From Athripsodes cinereus (Eukaryota > Arthropoda > Insecta > Trichoptera > Leptoceridae): DNA of 64,000 nt. Both the position numbers and the translations under genes were made by a program. Shown here piece by piece: positions 24,466 to 37,100 of the stretch; position 1 is the stretch's first letter; the number at the start of each line of letters is the position of its first letter. The DNA is taken from contig OX388311.1 of the NCBI GenBank assembly GCA_947579605.1, positions 31,498,951-31,562,950 of the forward strand, in the 5' to 3' direction. The notes under the pieces were generated by a model. The model was not told the origin of the DNA. It worked only from the letters and a program-made list of their open reading frames with translations, and did no database searches.

Positions 24466-24690
24466 ACTCCATGGAATAATTTTAACCTAATTAAAGTAAA
24501 CATTTGCTTAAGCTGTGAAGCACTCGGTAGATGATAGGTGTGAGTTTTCGAGTGTCTTGCAAAAAGCGGATATTCGAAAAAGAATACATTTCATGTCTTA
24601 AATTCGCGTTGAAGTATACTACCCAATACTAAATGTTTATTTTTTTATTGCATACAACCGGTCCGTTGGCTTCACCATTTATGTTAAACG
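24466..24690 (+). mobile_element. SINE family A, diverged copy
   Basis: GTTTTCGAGTGTCTTGC, GCGGATATTCGAAAAAGAA, TGTCTTAAATTCGCG and a weak 3' end (CCGGTCCGTTGGCT, ACGCCGTAAAG). Confidence 0.45.
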
Positions 24691-25264
24691 CCGTAAAGAT
24701 ATGAATGGATGAATTACTATATTGTGGACCCAAAACATACTATTATTGTGATAAACCTTACTTTAAAATTATTTTACGTCATAAATTAAGACAATGCAAT
24801 ATGTCTTCGTCGGCTTTCTAGGATAAATGCGATAAAGATTGGAGACAACCATTAGGCACTGTGTCCCTTACGTTTACAACCGTAAGGTAATAAACCTTTT
24901 ACACGGGAATACCATTTATGGCAAAATTTCTGGAATCAATATTTATCAATAATAAAATTTGTTCTATGGGATCACACATATTTGTAAATAATATTATTAT
25001 CTATTTAGTTGCATTTTAATATTCAAACGGGACGTTTCGTACTTTAATCTCGTAAAGAAATTTCGAATAGTGAATCTTTGTGAATTGTGTATAATAGAAA
25101 AAATATTTCTTTTGTTTTATTTTATGTACATCCGTAGTGTTATACTGTATTAGTTGAAAAATAATTAATTTTATAAATATTATTCTAACATTTCTCTATA
25201 TGCGCGCTATTGTGAGTGTGTGTTATGACAGTGATTTTTTATGAAGTTTCAAATATCAGTTATC

Positions 25265-25273
25265 TATATAAAA
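25265..25273 (+). promoter_or_regulatory. TATA box, probable LTR promoter
   Basis: TATATAAAAG lies 520 bp before the gag start codon and 400 bp before the primer-binding-like site, a position expected for a U3 promoter of the downstream retrotransposon. The LTR borders were not found because no second LTR is visible. Confidence 0.35.
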
Positions 25274-25668
25274 GCATATTTCACTTAAAGTAAAAATTGT
25301 GCAACTTATAAATAGAGTGAACGATTTGTGCAAGTATCTGTAGAAGAATCGATTCAAAGCCGTTGATGGCTTCATATCTCTGATAGCGACAAAATGATGG
25401 GGTGAGTGTACGTATTAACTAAAATTTGTAATAGTGTTAGTGCATCATGGCGTGTCAAATGCTCTAAAATATGAGATAATTTATTTATTGAATTGCTTCA
25501 AATAAGTACATTATTTTGTTAATTTTAGTATATTACATAAAATTTTGATCTATTTGTAACATTATTCTGAGACTACGTGAGTGTGGGTTGTATATTTATA
25601 GAGAGGTATGAATTTCAAAAATAGGCTTCCAACCTATCGCAGTGGCTCAAAGATTTTAAAATTTATTT

Positions 25669-25686
25669 TGGCGCGTCCAAAGAGTT
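25669..25686 (+). other. Possible tRNA primer-binding site of the LTR element
   Basis: TGGCGCGTCCAAAG begins with TGG, the complement of the tRNA CCA end, and has the TGGCGC start seen in many Ty3-type elements. I could not assign the tRNA. A strong TTATTTCAG acceptor-like site follows at 25711, so spliced leader RNA is also possible. Confidence 0.35.
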
Positions 25687-25783
25687 AATAAATTTTTGAT
25701 ATTATTTCAGAAAAACACTGATTGCTTTATTTCAAGTATAAACATCCATTATAAAACAACATTTATTGATAATATTTAACACC

Positions 25784-26572
25784 ATGGATAAACTAAATGA
25801 AACGTTGGAAAAACTGTTAACAAAATTAGTTGAAGATAAGCAAACAAAATATGAAAATCCAAATTTGGGAAAAATTGCAGAGAAATTCATGATTGAAAAA
25901 TTTACAGGCAGAAATACAAATGCATGCCAGTGGATGAAAGATTTTAATTTAGAATGTAAACGATTTCAAATCGAGGATGATATAAAAAAAATTGAAATAT
26001 TAAAAGCCTTTTTGGAATACTCCAGTCAAGATTGGTACAGCTGTATGTTGATTAAACATACAGTGGAATCGAGATGGGAAGACTGGGAAAAAAGTTTCTG
26101 CGTGACTTTTGAAAACAAAGGATGGTCACCTATTAGATACGCTCTCGCTTTTAATTATCAAACAGGCCCGTTAATTGAGTATGCTTTAAAAAAAGAAAAA
26201 CTATTGTTGAGAGTGAGAAAATCAATTGATACTGGAACACTTGTAGACCTCATAGCATTTGGACTACCAAATTATGTTGCTGATAAAATTGATAGAGAAG
26301 CTTTACAAGGAACGGAAGATCTATACAATGCATTAGGAAAATTAGAATATCTTGTTGGGAAGAATAAATATGTTAAAAAAAGGGTTTCATATCCTGACAC
26401 TCAATTAAATAAAAATGAATACAAAAAACCATGCAAAATCTGTGCTAATGAGAAAAAAGGAAAACGTTACCATTCTGAAGAAAATTGCTGGTTTAAAAGT
26501 CAAAATTCTATTGTAACTGTAAATAACTCAGAATTGGAAATAGAATTGAATGAAAAGAATCCAAAAAACTAG
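25784..26572 (+). CDS. gag: Ty3-type retrotransposon Gag
   Basis: Structural protein of the retrotransposon particle; 262 residues from the ATG in ACCATGG at 25784 (an in-frame TTG lies six codons upstream but is unlikely to be used). Seen: a largely helical, Lys/Glu-rich body with capsid-like blocks (FTGRNTNACQWMKDF, then WEDWEKSFCVTFENKGW). Near the C-terminus is one zinc knuckle of odd spacing, CX2CX9HX4C (CKIC...H....C), instead of the usual CX2CX4HX4C. The frame ends in TAG directly after the heptamer A AAA AAC, and pol continues in the -1 frame. The ORF is intact, so this copy may be young. The family assignment comes from the adjoining pol. Confidence 0.85.
   Translation: MDKLNETLEKLLTKLVEDKQTKYENPNLGKIAEKFMIEKFTGRNTNACQWMKDFNLECKRFQIEDDIKKIEILKAFLEYSSQDWYSCMLIKHTVESRWEDWEKSFCVTFENKGWSPIRYALAFNYQTGPLIEYALKKEKLLLRVRKSIDTGTLVDLIAFGLPNYVADKIDREALQGTEDLYNALGKLEYLVGKNKYVKKRVSYPDTQLNKNEYKKPCKICANEKKGKRYHSEENCWFKSQNSIVTVNNSELEIELNEKNPKN
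26563..26569 (+). promoter_or_regulatory. -1 ribosomal frameshift site, gag to pol
   Basis: A AAA AAC, split as in the gag frame, immediately before the gag TAG at 26570-26572. After slipping one base back, the ribosome reads AAA AAA CTA GAT ATG and enters pol with no stop. It fits the X XXY YYZ rule. Only a weak ATTAA/TTAAT stem was seen just downstream. Confidence 0.7.
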
Positions 26573-26574
26573 AT

Positions 26575-29009
26575 ATGCCACCATTAATAAAAGTAAAGTT
26601 AATAATAAATGATGCTTTAAATGTTTCTGGAATTTATGATTCGGGTTCAAATGTATCATTAATTAATGCTAAATTATTAAAAATACAACAAAAACCAGAT
26701 ACAAGAGATATACAAATGGTTAACTTGAAAACTATTAATGGTGAGAAGAAAACTAAAGGTATGGTAACACTTAAAATAAAGATTTTCAATATTGAAAAGA
26801 TTATGGATATTTTCATAATAGATAATGAAAATTTTAATTATGATTTTCTAATTGGATTGGATTGCATCAAAAACTTCAGATTAATACAAAATGAAGAATT
26901 AAAGATAATGCAATGTAATGATAAAAAAGAAAATTACATATTAAGTTTAAATGAAAGAGAAACTTCAAATATTCAAAATGTCGATATTCCTGATGTACTA
27001 GGTGACAAGAATAAAGAAGATGTTTTTCTACCCACTGAGGTATTACAACGAGAAAACAAACAATCAAACCAATGTAAAATAAATTTCAATGAACATATTA
27101 ACTCAGATGGTTTTGAAATGTTTGTAAACCATCTAGATTTATATGAAAAATCACAAATCGATAAGTTGATAGAAAAATACAAATCAGTCTTTGCAAAAGA
27201 TAAATATGACATAGGTACTGTGCGAGATTATGAGGCTCATATTGATTTAATGGTGGATAAATACTGTTACAAACGTCCATATAGATGCACAGCTGAAGAT
27301 AGAAAAGAAATAGAAGATCAAATATCACAACTATTAAAGAAGAATCTGATTGAGGAATCTTATAGCCCATTTGCTGCTCCAGTAACTCTGGCTTATAAAA
27401 AAGAAGATAACAAGAAAACAAGATTATGTATAGATTTCAGAGAATTGAATAAAATTGTCGTACCTCAATCACAACCATTTCCATTAATTGAGGATTTGAT
27501 GGTGAAAACTGTAAACTGCAAATATTTTTCTACTTTTGATGTAAATTCAGCATTTTGGTCGATACCTTTGAAGATTGAAGATAGACACAAAACTGCATTT
27601 GTTACACAAGAAGGCCATTACCAATGGACGTGTCTTCCGTTTGGATTAAAGACTGCTCCAGCTATCTTCCAAAGAATATTGAGTAACATCATAAGGAAAT
27701 ACAAACTCTCTGATTTTGCAGTAAATTTTATAGACGATATTTTAATTTTTTCGAAAACTTTTCAAGAACATATACTACATCTAACAAGACTACTGGAGGC
27801 AATAATAACAGAAGGTTTTAGACTAAAATTTTCCAAATGTACTTTTGCAAATAATTATGCCAAATATTTAGGTCACATAATACAAAATAATTCAGTAAGA
27901 CCTCTGAAAGATTATTTAACCGCTGTGAAAAATTTTCCAATACCAGAAACAAGAAAAAATATACGTCAATTCTTAGGAAAAATAAATTTTCATCATAAAT
28001 TTTTACCAAACAGCGCAATTATTCTGGACCCGTTACACAATTTATTACGAAAAGATGTGAAATTCATATGGTCCGACAAATGCCAGAAATCATTTGAAAA
28101 AATTAAAGAATTGCTGTGTTCAGAGCCAATCCTGAATATTTTTGACCCTGAATTACCAATATACATTTACACGGATGCTAGTATAAAAGGAGTGGGAGCA
28201 GTGTTGAAACAAGAAGATAAAAACGAAAACAGTAAGCCGGTTGCTTATTTTTCAAAAAAATTAACTGAAGCACAAAAAAAGAAGAAGGCAATTTATCTAG
28301 AATGTCTGGCAATAAAAGAAGCTGTGAAATATTGGCAACACTGGCTAATGGGAAAAGAATTTATAGTGTACTCAGATCATAAACCATTAGAAAATATGAA
28401 CATCAAGGCCAGAACTGACGAGGAATTAGGGGATTTGATGTATTATTTATCTCAATATAATTTTAAGATAAAATATAACCCAGGAAGATTAAATCAAGAA
28501 GCAGACTGTTTAAGCAGAAATCCAGTTCTAGAACCAAATGAAAATAATGACGATTTTATAAAAGTAGTAAATTTAGTAAACCTGCAAGATATAAAAAATG
28601 ACCAACACATGAATATGGAACTACAAAATAGCAAATTTATATTGGAGAATGATATTTACTACAAAATGTATAAAAAAAGGAAAAAAATCATACTATCAGA
28701 AGAATATAGTAAAACAATAATAAAAGATGTCCATGATACCTACTGCCACATTGGAAGAACACAAATGATAAATAAAATAACACCATGCTATACTGCAAAG
28801 AATATCATCACAAACATTAAACAAATTTGCGATGAGTGTGAAATTTGTATAAAAAACAAATCAAGGAGGAAATCAAAATATGGTTTAATGTCACATTTAG
28901 GACCAGCTACACGCCCATTTGAAATTATATCTATTGATACCATAGGAGGGTTTGGAGGATCACGATCAACAAAAAAATATTTACATCTGCTGGTAGATCA
29001 TTTCACGAG
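26575..29009 (+). CDS. pol: Ty3-type retrotransposon Pol (protease, RT, RNase H, integrase), cut by assembly gap
   Basis: Polyprotein that copies and inserts the element. Seen in order, numbered from the ATG at 26575: aspartic protease with DSG at residues 22-24 and a FLIGLD block near 92; reverse transcriptase with RLCIDFRELNK, LPFGLKTAP and the catalytic FIDD in AVNFIDDILIFSK; RNase H with YTDAS, LECLAIKEA, YSDHKPL and QEADCLSR; integrase with an H...H...CDECEIC zinc finger and the first catalytic Asp in IISIDTIGGF. The frame then enters 200 Ns. The domain order (RNase H before integrase) is that of Ty3/mdg4 elements. The residues after the gap do not clearly continue integrase. No envelope-like ORF is visible. 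All motifs seen are intact, so the copy looks recent. Confidence 0.95.
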
Positions 29010-29209
29010 NNNNNNNNNNNNNNNNNNNNNNNNNNNNNNNNNNNNNNNNNNNNNNNNNNNNNNNNNNNNNNNNNNNNNNNNNNNNNNNNNNNNNNNNNNN
29101 NNNNNNNNNNNNNNNNNNNNNNNNNNNNNNNNNNNNNNNNNNNNNNNNNNNNNNNNNNNNNNNNNNNNNNNNNNNNNNNNNNNNNNNNNNNNNNNNNNNN
29201 NNNNNNNNN
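29010..29209. other. Assembly gap, exactly 200 N
   Basis: A round-number run of N, most likely a placeholder of unknown true size, placed inside the integrase of the retrotransposon, where a repeat would break an assembly. Confidence 0.95.
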
Positions 29210-31107
29210 AACCAAAACAGATCATGTAAACTTCACAGAAAGATGTTCAAATTACGTGATTTTTATTCCAATTTTGAAAATATTGTTTTCATTTTAACCG
29301 GGGATAATAAATTATTTGTGAGGAAGGATTTTCATTCATCTTGGTTAACTATAGAATACAATATAACTAGCCATGATTAGAAATGCATTTCTTTACTAAT
29401 TATTTTTAATATAAAATTTATTCATTCAGAGTAACAAAATTTAACGCTCTAATTATAATTTTAGTATTGAAACAATTTTATTATTTTTAACACCCTATCA
29501 TTAAATTTTGTGCAGACCACATGACCTTTAGTTTTGGACGTCCAACGATGATGTAATCTTATACACAATAAACATACGATTCTGACCCTCTCGTAAAATA
29601 TTAAAATAGTGCAACAAATACAAAAAAAAATATTTAAGATTCCATAAAATTATTTATATTCCTCTGTGATATTATTATTTCTTCACATTAATAAAACAAC
29701 ACACGGTAGTATAATTGAGTAGCAAACAAAACGCTGCGATAACTTTTACATATTAATAATTTACACTTAGATGTCCAATCTCTGATACAAAAATAGTTAT
29801 TAAAATATTCAATATACAATAATAATAATAAATAATTCTCTTAACATTTCAAAAAGCAATCTTACATCATAAAAATCATTATCATCATTCGCACTAAACG
29901 TTCCATTTGGAAATACACACAGAGTAAACAACAATTTTATTACAAAGAGTGATTTTGTTCCAACATAGTGATCTATATTCACAACAACATTCCTTTTAGG
30001 TGAATCTGGATTTGAAATATCGAAATGAACCCAAATACACCATAAAAACCTTCACAGAAAGCAATATGCTATTGTCGTGAAGGCGGCAGAGCAAATCAGC
30101 AGCCAAAGGCTTTGAATCAATTGAAAGTCCAAGATTCTACCATCGGACTACCGATTAGATTTAACATCATTGTCATAGGAAATGTATATTGTGAAAGAAA
30201 ATCTTTCCTTACCACGAAAATTTATGATTATCAACTATAAAAAAGTGATAAATTGACATTTAGTTGTTAAGAGTTTTTTTTTTACAATTATGTACGTAAC
30301 CTCTTGAAGATTTGATTTACAAGTGATGAGAGCAATATATAATCGTTATTTACTGATTAGTGATATGAACGATTAACAATCATATAAACATCCATCATCC
30401 ATAGCAAAGAGACTATGATTTCGTCAGTGCTTTGTAAAAAGAGTATCCATCCATCCAAATAGCGTATCCATCTTTTTTTACAAAACAGACAATATAAATG
30501 TAGAGAGCAGCCAATGCACAAAAGAAACAAATACAAGTGAGAGAGAGACACAATAGTTTAGCCTTCTGAAGTATTTAACACAAAAGGCTATATTTGTTTG
30601 TCGGAGAGAAACTAAACTATGTTATTTTTTAGACAAATTGGATTATTATGATTATATTGTAAGGACATATTCAAAAAATTTATGTTAATAACAAATTTTA
30701 CATTGTTGATATAGAAAAACAAATAATTATATATCTAATTTTGGTGAAAACAAAACAACACTGCATCAATTTGACTTTAAAAAAAAGGAGGCAATAACAG
30801 CGACACATAGTCAAGCTTGACAGTAAAATGTTTCTACATATTAACGAACATGTGACAATAAATTTAATTATGATGAAAAAACTTTTGAATGGTAATAGGA
30901 CAAAGTGCCATTTCTTAACATAGTGTAGCTTATCTTCGACTGAGAAACAAGTATTCAGGAAGTTTCTTTTTGTAAGTTGGCTGTTCTCCGCTTAGTTACG
31001 TTTGTCAAGTTTGTGCGAAGCAGGTGTAAGTCTGAAGACGCGAGGACATGTTCCGATATAGAGTATGTATCTACGATGGTCTAATGTCATGTATGTTTTG
31101 TTTGAGG
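29210..31107. other. Downstream of TRAM1: 3' UTR and AT-rich sequence
   Basis: About 1.9 kb with no supported coding region. The part next to 31107 is presumably TRAM1 3' UTR; its end was not fixed (an AATAAA on the minus strand at about 29935-29940 is one candidate). A SINE fragment lies at 30018-30160. Confidence 0.5.
30018..30160 (-). mobile_element. SINE fragment, related to 21821-21935 and 19505-19590
   Basis: On the minus strand it carries TTCACGACA, AGCATATTGCTTTC and TGTATTTGGGTTCATTTC. The same landmarks, diverged, appear at 21821-21935 and 19505-19590. The 3' GTATTTGGGTT also occurs in SINE family B. Confidence 0.45.
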
Positions 31108-34100
31108 TTATTTAGCCTTGCCGCTCTGGTTGGCCGGTGCTCTCTGTCTCAGGTTCTTGTTTGTGTTCTGGTCTACTTCTGGCAAATCTGATTCTTCCAC
31201 ACTGGAACGTTTTACTGAAAACAGAAAAAAGTTATATGTAGTAACTCTTTTATAAAAAGTATCTTATTTTTTTAACATGTATAAATATTTTACAAAGATT
31301 GAGCTAGTTCCAAATTAAGATATGAATCTCGTGTTATGGGTACTAATGCAACGATACAGAAATATACAACGCACTAAACACATATACATGTAACATCCAG
31401 ACCTAGAACAATGTGAAAAAGTTCATTCTTCATTTCGCCCTGACCGGGAGTCACACCCGGGACCTCTTGACTGAAAGGTATTACCTCTGCTCCATACTGG
31501 TCATCAATCTTCAATACTATCACTGCATACCTCACAAGTGGAATGGCCAGCAGACTAACTGCACATAATAAACATGCAAGTTGTCCTCTCCTCTCTCAGA
31601 AATAAATCAATTCAGGATGGGTTGCATGCCTCATTGTTGATTGAAGCTGCTAAATTTCTTATTTAAGTTTTACAGACATCTGCCTTTAACAGGAATCTTT
31701 AAAACTTAAAAACGAGAGACCTATTTTTGCAAGAAATGCCACGGAGCTCTTAATAATAAACACTTTATTGTCAAATATAAATTTTACAAAAAGCGTACAT
31801 ATTGCCTTAAGGCAATGTCTTCCAGTAAATCTACTACAATGCTCTTCCACGCAGGAAATAAATCATTAACAAAAATTTAATAAAAGCGGTAATCTTTAAT
31901 GATATAAGATTATGAATACCTTTTTCTTTCTTAGGTTTTTCTTTCCTGGCGGCCTTTGCAGCCTTGGCTTGTAGAGCTATCTGCTGGGCGGACTTCTCCC
32001 TGGCCTGGGCCAAATATTGGGTGATGAAGTTAAACATGAGATAAGCCTGGAACATTTAAACAATCAAAATAAATTATAAGCAAACATTTCTATTTAAATC
32101 GAGGATGGGCAGACTTAGACCATCGCCGATTTACAACTATAAAATTGGATGACAAGCAATCAACTAGCAAGTAAAAAAGGGTCTCAAATTTCTAAAATTT
32201 GATGATTGCCCTTATTTTTTATAGTAAGCACATGCCAACGAGTTGTCCTTGTATTTATATGGGAGTGCTATCTTGAATTCAGTATAAATGACGGAGACTT
32301 GTATCTTCAATTAATGTACCTATATAAATACTGCACAATATATGTAAATATAATTCAATCTAACAAGTAGCCTTTGGATTATTGTATTTCCACTAACCTG
32401 GAAGGCTCCTACAACAAAGAGAGCTGCAAATCTCACTGGCGCAGAGATGCTCTCCTGTTGTGCCAGACCATACCAGAATGTGAGCACAGCCACAACCATT
32501 GTAAAGAGACGCACCATCACAAACACTACACCATTGCAGACGGTGAACATCTTAGAGATGGCATCGTCAGCATCCACTCTGAGGATGGTATCCAATTTGG
32601 CCATGTGTGACATCATCTCTCCCAAGGCGTGGAGGACAATCAGACACACTCCTACTCTCTGGAAACTGAAGAAATGTGTAAATGTAGAGACAGTTTTTAA
32701 GGTTTCCCATTTCACAGTTAATTTTCGTTACATACCCATCAACGTATTCAGCGACTAGGTATTTTACACATTCTGATTGCTTAATTTTTGTTGCATGGAG
32801 AAGAGCACAGTTGTAAAAGATACGGTAATGGTATAGAAACGCAGTAATTAACAAAAGTTCAATACTTCTTACACAGGTCGTGATTCAGATATTTCATCCA
32901 ACCTCATCATTAGCATGTACAGGTTTTAGATTAATGTATTACAGTATGTAAATCAAAACATTACATTTGAGAATGACAGGATCCTTGTCGAAACCTTGAC
33001 TACACATGGCGTAAATCAATATAGAGCAGACCCAGGCAAACAATTTTATACGGCCCGCGTGATTATTTCCAAATTACTTAATTTTCCTATACTTTTTTTC
33101 AAATAGTGTTTATCATTTATTTTTTAATATCCGTAATGTGATTATAATAAATGAATGACTGCATAGGCGGCCCACCGACTCATATGAAATATCTAATTTG
33201 GCTTCAGTAAAAAAGTTTGTCCAGGCCTGACATAGTAATATTATTTATTTTACTCCAATCTTTCATCATAATAAGTTAAACATCCATCTACAAAGAATTG
33301 ATATATTTTCCATTAGAACTGTAATCAGCAGACTCAGTACAAATACTGAAGGATACAAAAAAATTACTAACTTTAAGACGTAAGCTGCCATTGTGAATGT
33401 GAACCCAGCAACAGCCTGTTGGATACGTGGAGGACGATCCTCCTTCTTGATTCTCTGGAAATAGAGCTCAGGGATGGTGTGGATCCAATAGGAGGCCTGG
33501 ACGATCCACCACAGCTTCAGGAGGAATGTCATTGGATGGTTGGGGTAGTCTAACAACAAAAAAAACATTTAATTTAGATTTAAAATCTGACTGTAGCATC
33601 TCAAATCCATTGAGAAACATCTAAAATTCAATTAAATTTAATGTTTCAGTGTTGACATTGTGAAACAACATTTTAATAATATAAAATATAAAAAACACTG
33701 TTTTATGTTTCACATTAATGTATACTAAAGTATACTACAATTATAGTATACTTTAGTATACATTAATGTGAAACATAAAACAGTGTTTTTTATATTTTAT
33801 ATTATCTAAAATTCAAATTCACTGCAGACCTACTTCATGATGCAAGCATACTCTGCTTATTCGAGGATCAAGAACAAAAAATATTTAGCGAGGTATATAA
33901 TCACATTATATTCAATTTATCAAAAGTAGAACAGATGTTTAGTGTGTCAACAAAACTTTTTCATCACTTTCTGTCTTATTAATAAACGTAGATTAAATTT
34001 CTAAAAGGAGATGAACCACCGATCAGACAAAAAACGTATTGATAAACGTTGATCAGCGTAAACCTCATCAGTTTAAAAGTGGTTGATCCGCCTCTCGAGG

Positions 34101-37100
34101 TGGTTTAAGTAAGGTGGTGTTGGTTTAAATCGGCGTCATCTGCCCGCCATGTTGGATTTTACGTCAGATGTTTGCTATGCGGGGTTACATGTACGCTTTG
34201 CAGTTATTTTACAATTTATCGGAGTTGGTTTGGGTTAAAAATACGCTTAAGTAGTATCCAAATGTGAATTTAATTCAATCAGTTGTTTTTCTTGTGATAA
34301 TAGACACTTTTTTCGTGTGACAGAGGTACTTTTTTCCATGTTGTATGAAAGGTATATTGATTGATTCTGAATTGAAAATTATTTCTGTACATCATTGGAA
34401 TGTAAAAGGGAAAGCAGAAAATAAGATTTTACTGATGGTTAGTACCTAATACATATTGTGTGCAGTGTTATGTTATATCCATATCACTGATTGTGTGTCA
34501 GATTATGATTTATTTGATAAATGAATAAAATATCATTCCATTATTACATTTGCTTATCAATTATACAAACCTTCCTCGTCATATTTTATATTTCAGTGTG
34601 TTTGGGTACAAAATGTCGGATGAAAAAACCAATAAGATAATTTTGACAGCAGCTTGTTTATTTGATTTTGTCCATTTACTAGTGTCGTATAACATAGCTA
34701 CCAACATAATAGAGCGAATTTTCGAGTTGCCATATGAAATTCTTTATATAAAATACAGATGTCTATGGTACGGTTTAAATATTTTTATTAATAAAGAAAA
34801 TTTAACCGCTGGTTTAAACGCTTACAGGCGGATCACGGAATCAGTGGTTGAACCATGGTTTAGCGGATTTTTATTAATAAGACTGTTACAGTCTTATTAA
34901 TAAACGTGGATTAAATTTCTAGAAGGAGATGAACCACCGATCAGACAAAAAACGTATTGATAAACGTTGATCAGCGTGAACCTAGTTTAAAAGTGGTTGA
35001 TCCGCCTCTCGAGGTGGTTTAAGTAAGGTGATTTAAGTAAGGTGATTTAAATCGGCGTCATCTGCCCGCCATGTTGGATTTTACGTCAGATGTTTGCTAT
35101 GTGGGTTTACATGTACGTTTTGCAGTTATTTTACAATTTATCGGAGTTGGTTTGGGTTAAAAATACGCTTAAGTAGTATCCGAATGTGAATTTAATTCAA
35201 TCAGTTGTTTTTCTTGTGATAATAGACACTTTTTTCGTGTGACAGAACACCAGTTTCTTAATTTGTTTTTTGATAGACGCATTTAATTGTTTCGTGACAG
35301 AGATACTTTTTTCCATGTTGTATGAAAGTTATATTGATTGATTCTGAATTGAGAATTATTCCTGTACATCATTTGAATGTAAAAGGGAAAGCAGAAAATA
35401 AGATTTTACTGATGGTTAGTAATACATATTGTGCGCAGTGTTATGTTATACCCATATCACTGATTGTGTGTCAGATTATGATTTATTTGATAAATAAATA
35501 AAACGTCATTCCATTATTACATTTGCTTTTCAATTATAGAAACCTTCCTCATCATATTATTTTATATTTCTGTGTATTTGGGTACAAAATGTCAGATGAA
35601 AAAACCAATACAGTGGAACCTCTCATAACGAGTAATTCGCGTAACGAGCAAAAAAAAAAGTGAAAAGGTTGCTCCCATAAAAATGGATAATTATTTGTCA
35701 TAAATTCATATTTTTATTTAGGTACGTTTTTTTTCCTAACCTAAATTGTATTTTAAGTTGTAACACTCTTTTATAAGTAATTTTATTTGAATAAACTTTA
35801 ATAAAAAAGTTCTCCAAGAATACTTATTCTTTCGGGATGGAACGCATTATTGTATTTTACATTGATTTCTATAGAAAAAAATGTTTCGCATAACGAGTAA
35901 GAGTCTGGAACGAATTAAACTCGTTATGAGAGGTTCCACTGTAAGATAATTTTGACAGCCGCTTGTTTGTTTTGAATTTGTCTGTTTACCAGCGTCGTGT
36001 AACATGGCAACCAACATAATAGAGCGAATTTTCGAGTTGCCATATGAAATTCTTTATATAAAGTACAGATGTCTATGGTACGGTTTAAATATTTTTATTA
36101 ATAAAGAAAATTTAATCGCTGGTTTAAACGCTTACAGGCGGATCACGGAATCAGTGGTTGAACCATGGTTTAGCGGATTTTTATTAATAAGACTGTTAAT
36201 GTCTACTATTTTGATAAAAACAATGTTTAAAGTGATATAACAAAAATGCTCGCAATAATAAATCCTGCCTACGCACTAAATGATATTTTGTAGTCAATAA
36301 ATTTAACATGTACCAATTAAAGTCTATCAACAATGTTGACCAATCTCTTCATAATTTTCGAATTGTAACTAACGTATACCGCTGTACGGAGCTACCAGAA
36401 AAGAATAGGTCTCTTTTTCTTCATTTCTGAGTATCATATGAAAAGCGGGTTTTTGTAAAATATCACAAATAAAGACATTCAACATCTTCAATTTAGCGAT
36501 GAGGTATGCCATCCACCCTGAATATCTAAACTGTAATTGGCACAGAGAGGACAACTTGCATGTTTATTACACTCAGTGATTCTGCTTGTGGGATATTCCA
36601 TGATAATAGACACATAGAAACTAATGTTAATATAAAATTAATTAATTAATTAACAGCTTACCTTCCCAAAGTAATCCAAAGTTGGAGAAGAAACCTTCCC
36701 TAAGAATGGCATCCAGACCCCACAGAACTGTCATAGTGTAGAACACGAGGAGTTGCCCCGACTCATTCAATGAGCTCAAACGGAACTTTGACAAATGGAA
36801 GCGCTTTGATATTTTCTGCAAATAATTATTGAATTATTAATGATTACAAATGTCGGAAGCTTTTCATAATTCTGATATGCCTCTCTGTTAGCGGAGAGAA
36901 TTCTTGTCAGATTTCTTTCTCATTAAAAGAAACTTGTGCATTGACCACCCGCTGCTGAGAAACCCTCTCACTCTTAATCAACATAGCAAATTGAATATAT
37001 TCTGATAAAAAAAAAGATGCTGCATCTGTGCATTAATCGCGAAAAATACAAAACTCATTCATCCAGTACCATGAGACAATCATCTTCTTCTCCCATATAG

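Larger units (their letters stand above)
25265..29290 (+). mobile_element. Ty3/mdg4-type LTR retrotransposon, right end unresolved
   Basis: Contains a probable promoter, leader, gag and pol. Neither LTR border could be set: I found no stretch after the gap matching the sequence before gag, so the 3' LTR may be lost in the gap or missing. The limits given are approximate. Confidence 0.75.

Noticed and set aside
25402..25711. 5' UTR intron in the LTR element (GTGAGT to TTTCAG)
   Set aside because: Both signals look good, but the primer-binding-like site would lie inside it; without transcript data it is not listed as a feature.
29210..29290. Continuation of integrase after the N gap
   Set aside because: None of the three frames shows the remaining integrase motifs, and the gap length is unknown.
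31421..31497. Possible tRNA gene
   Set aside because: A B-box-like sequence exists, but no cloverleaf with a proper acceptor stem could be built; a SINE head explains it.
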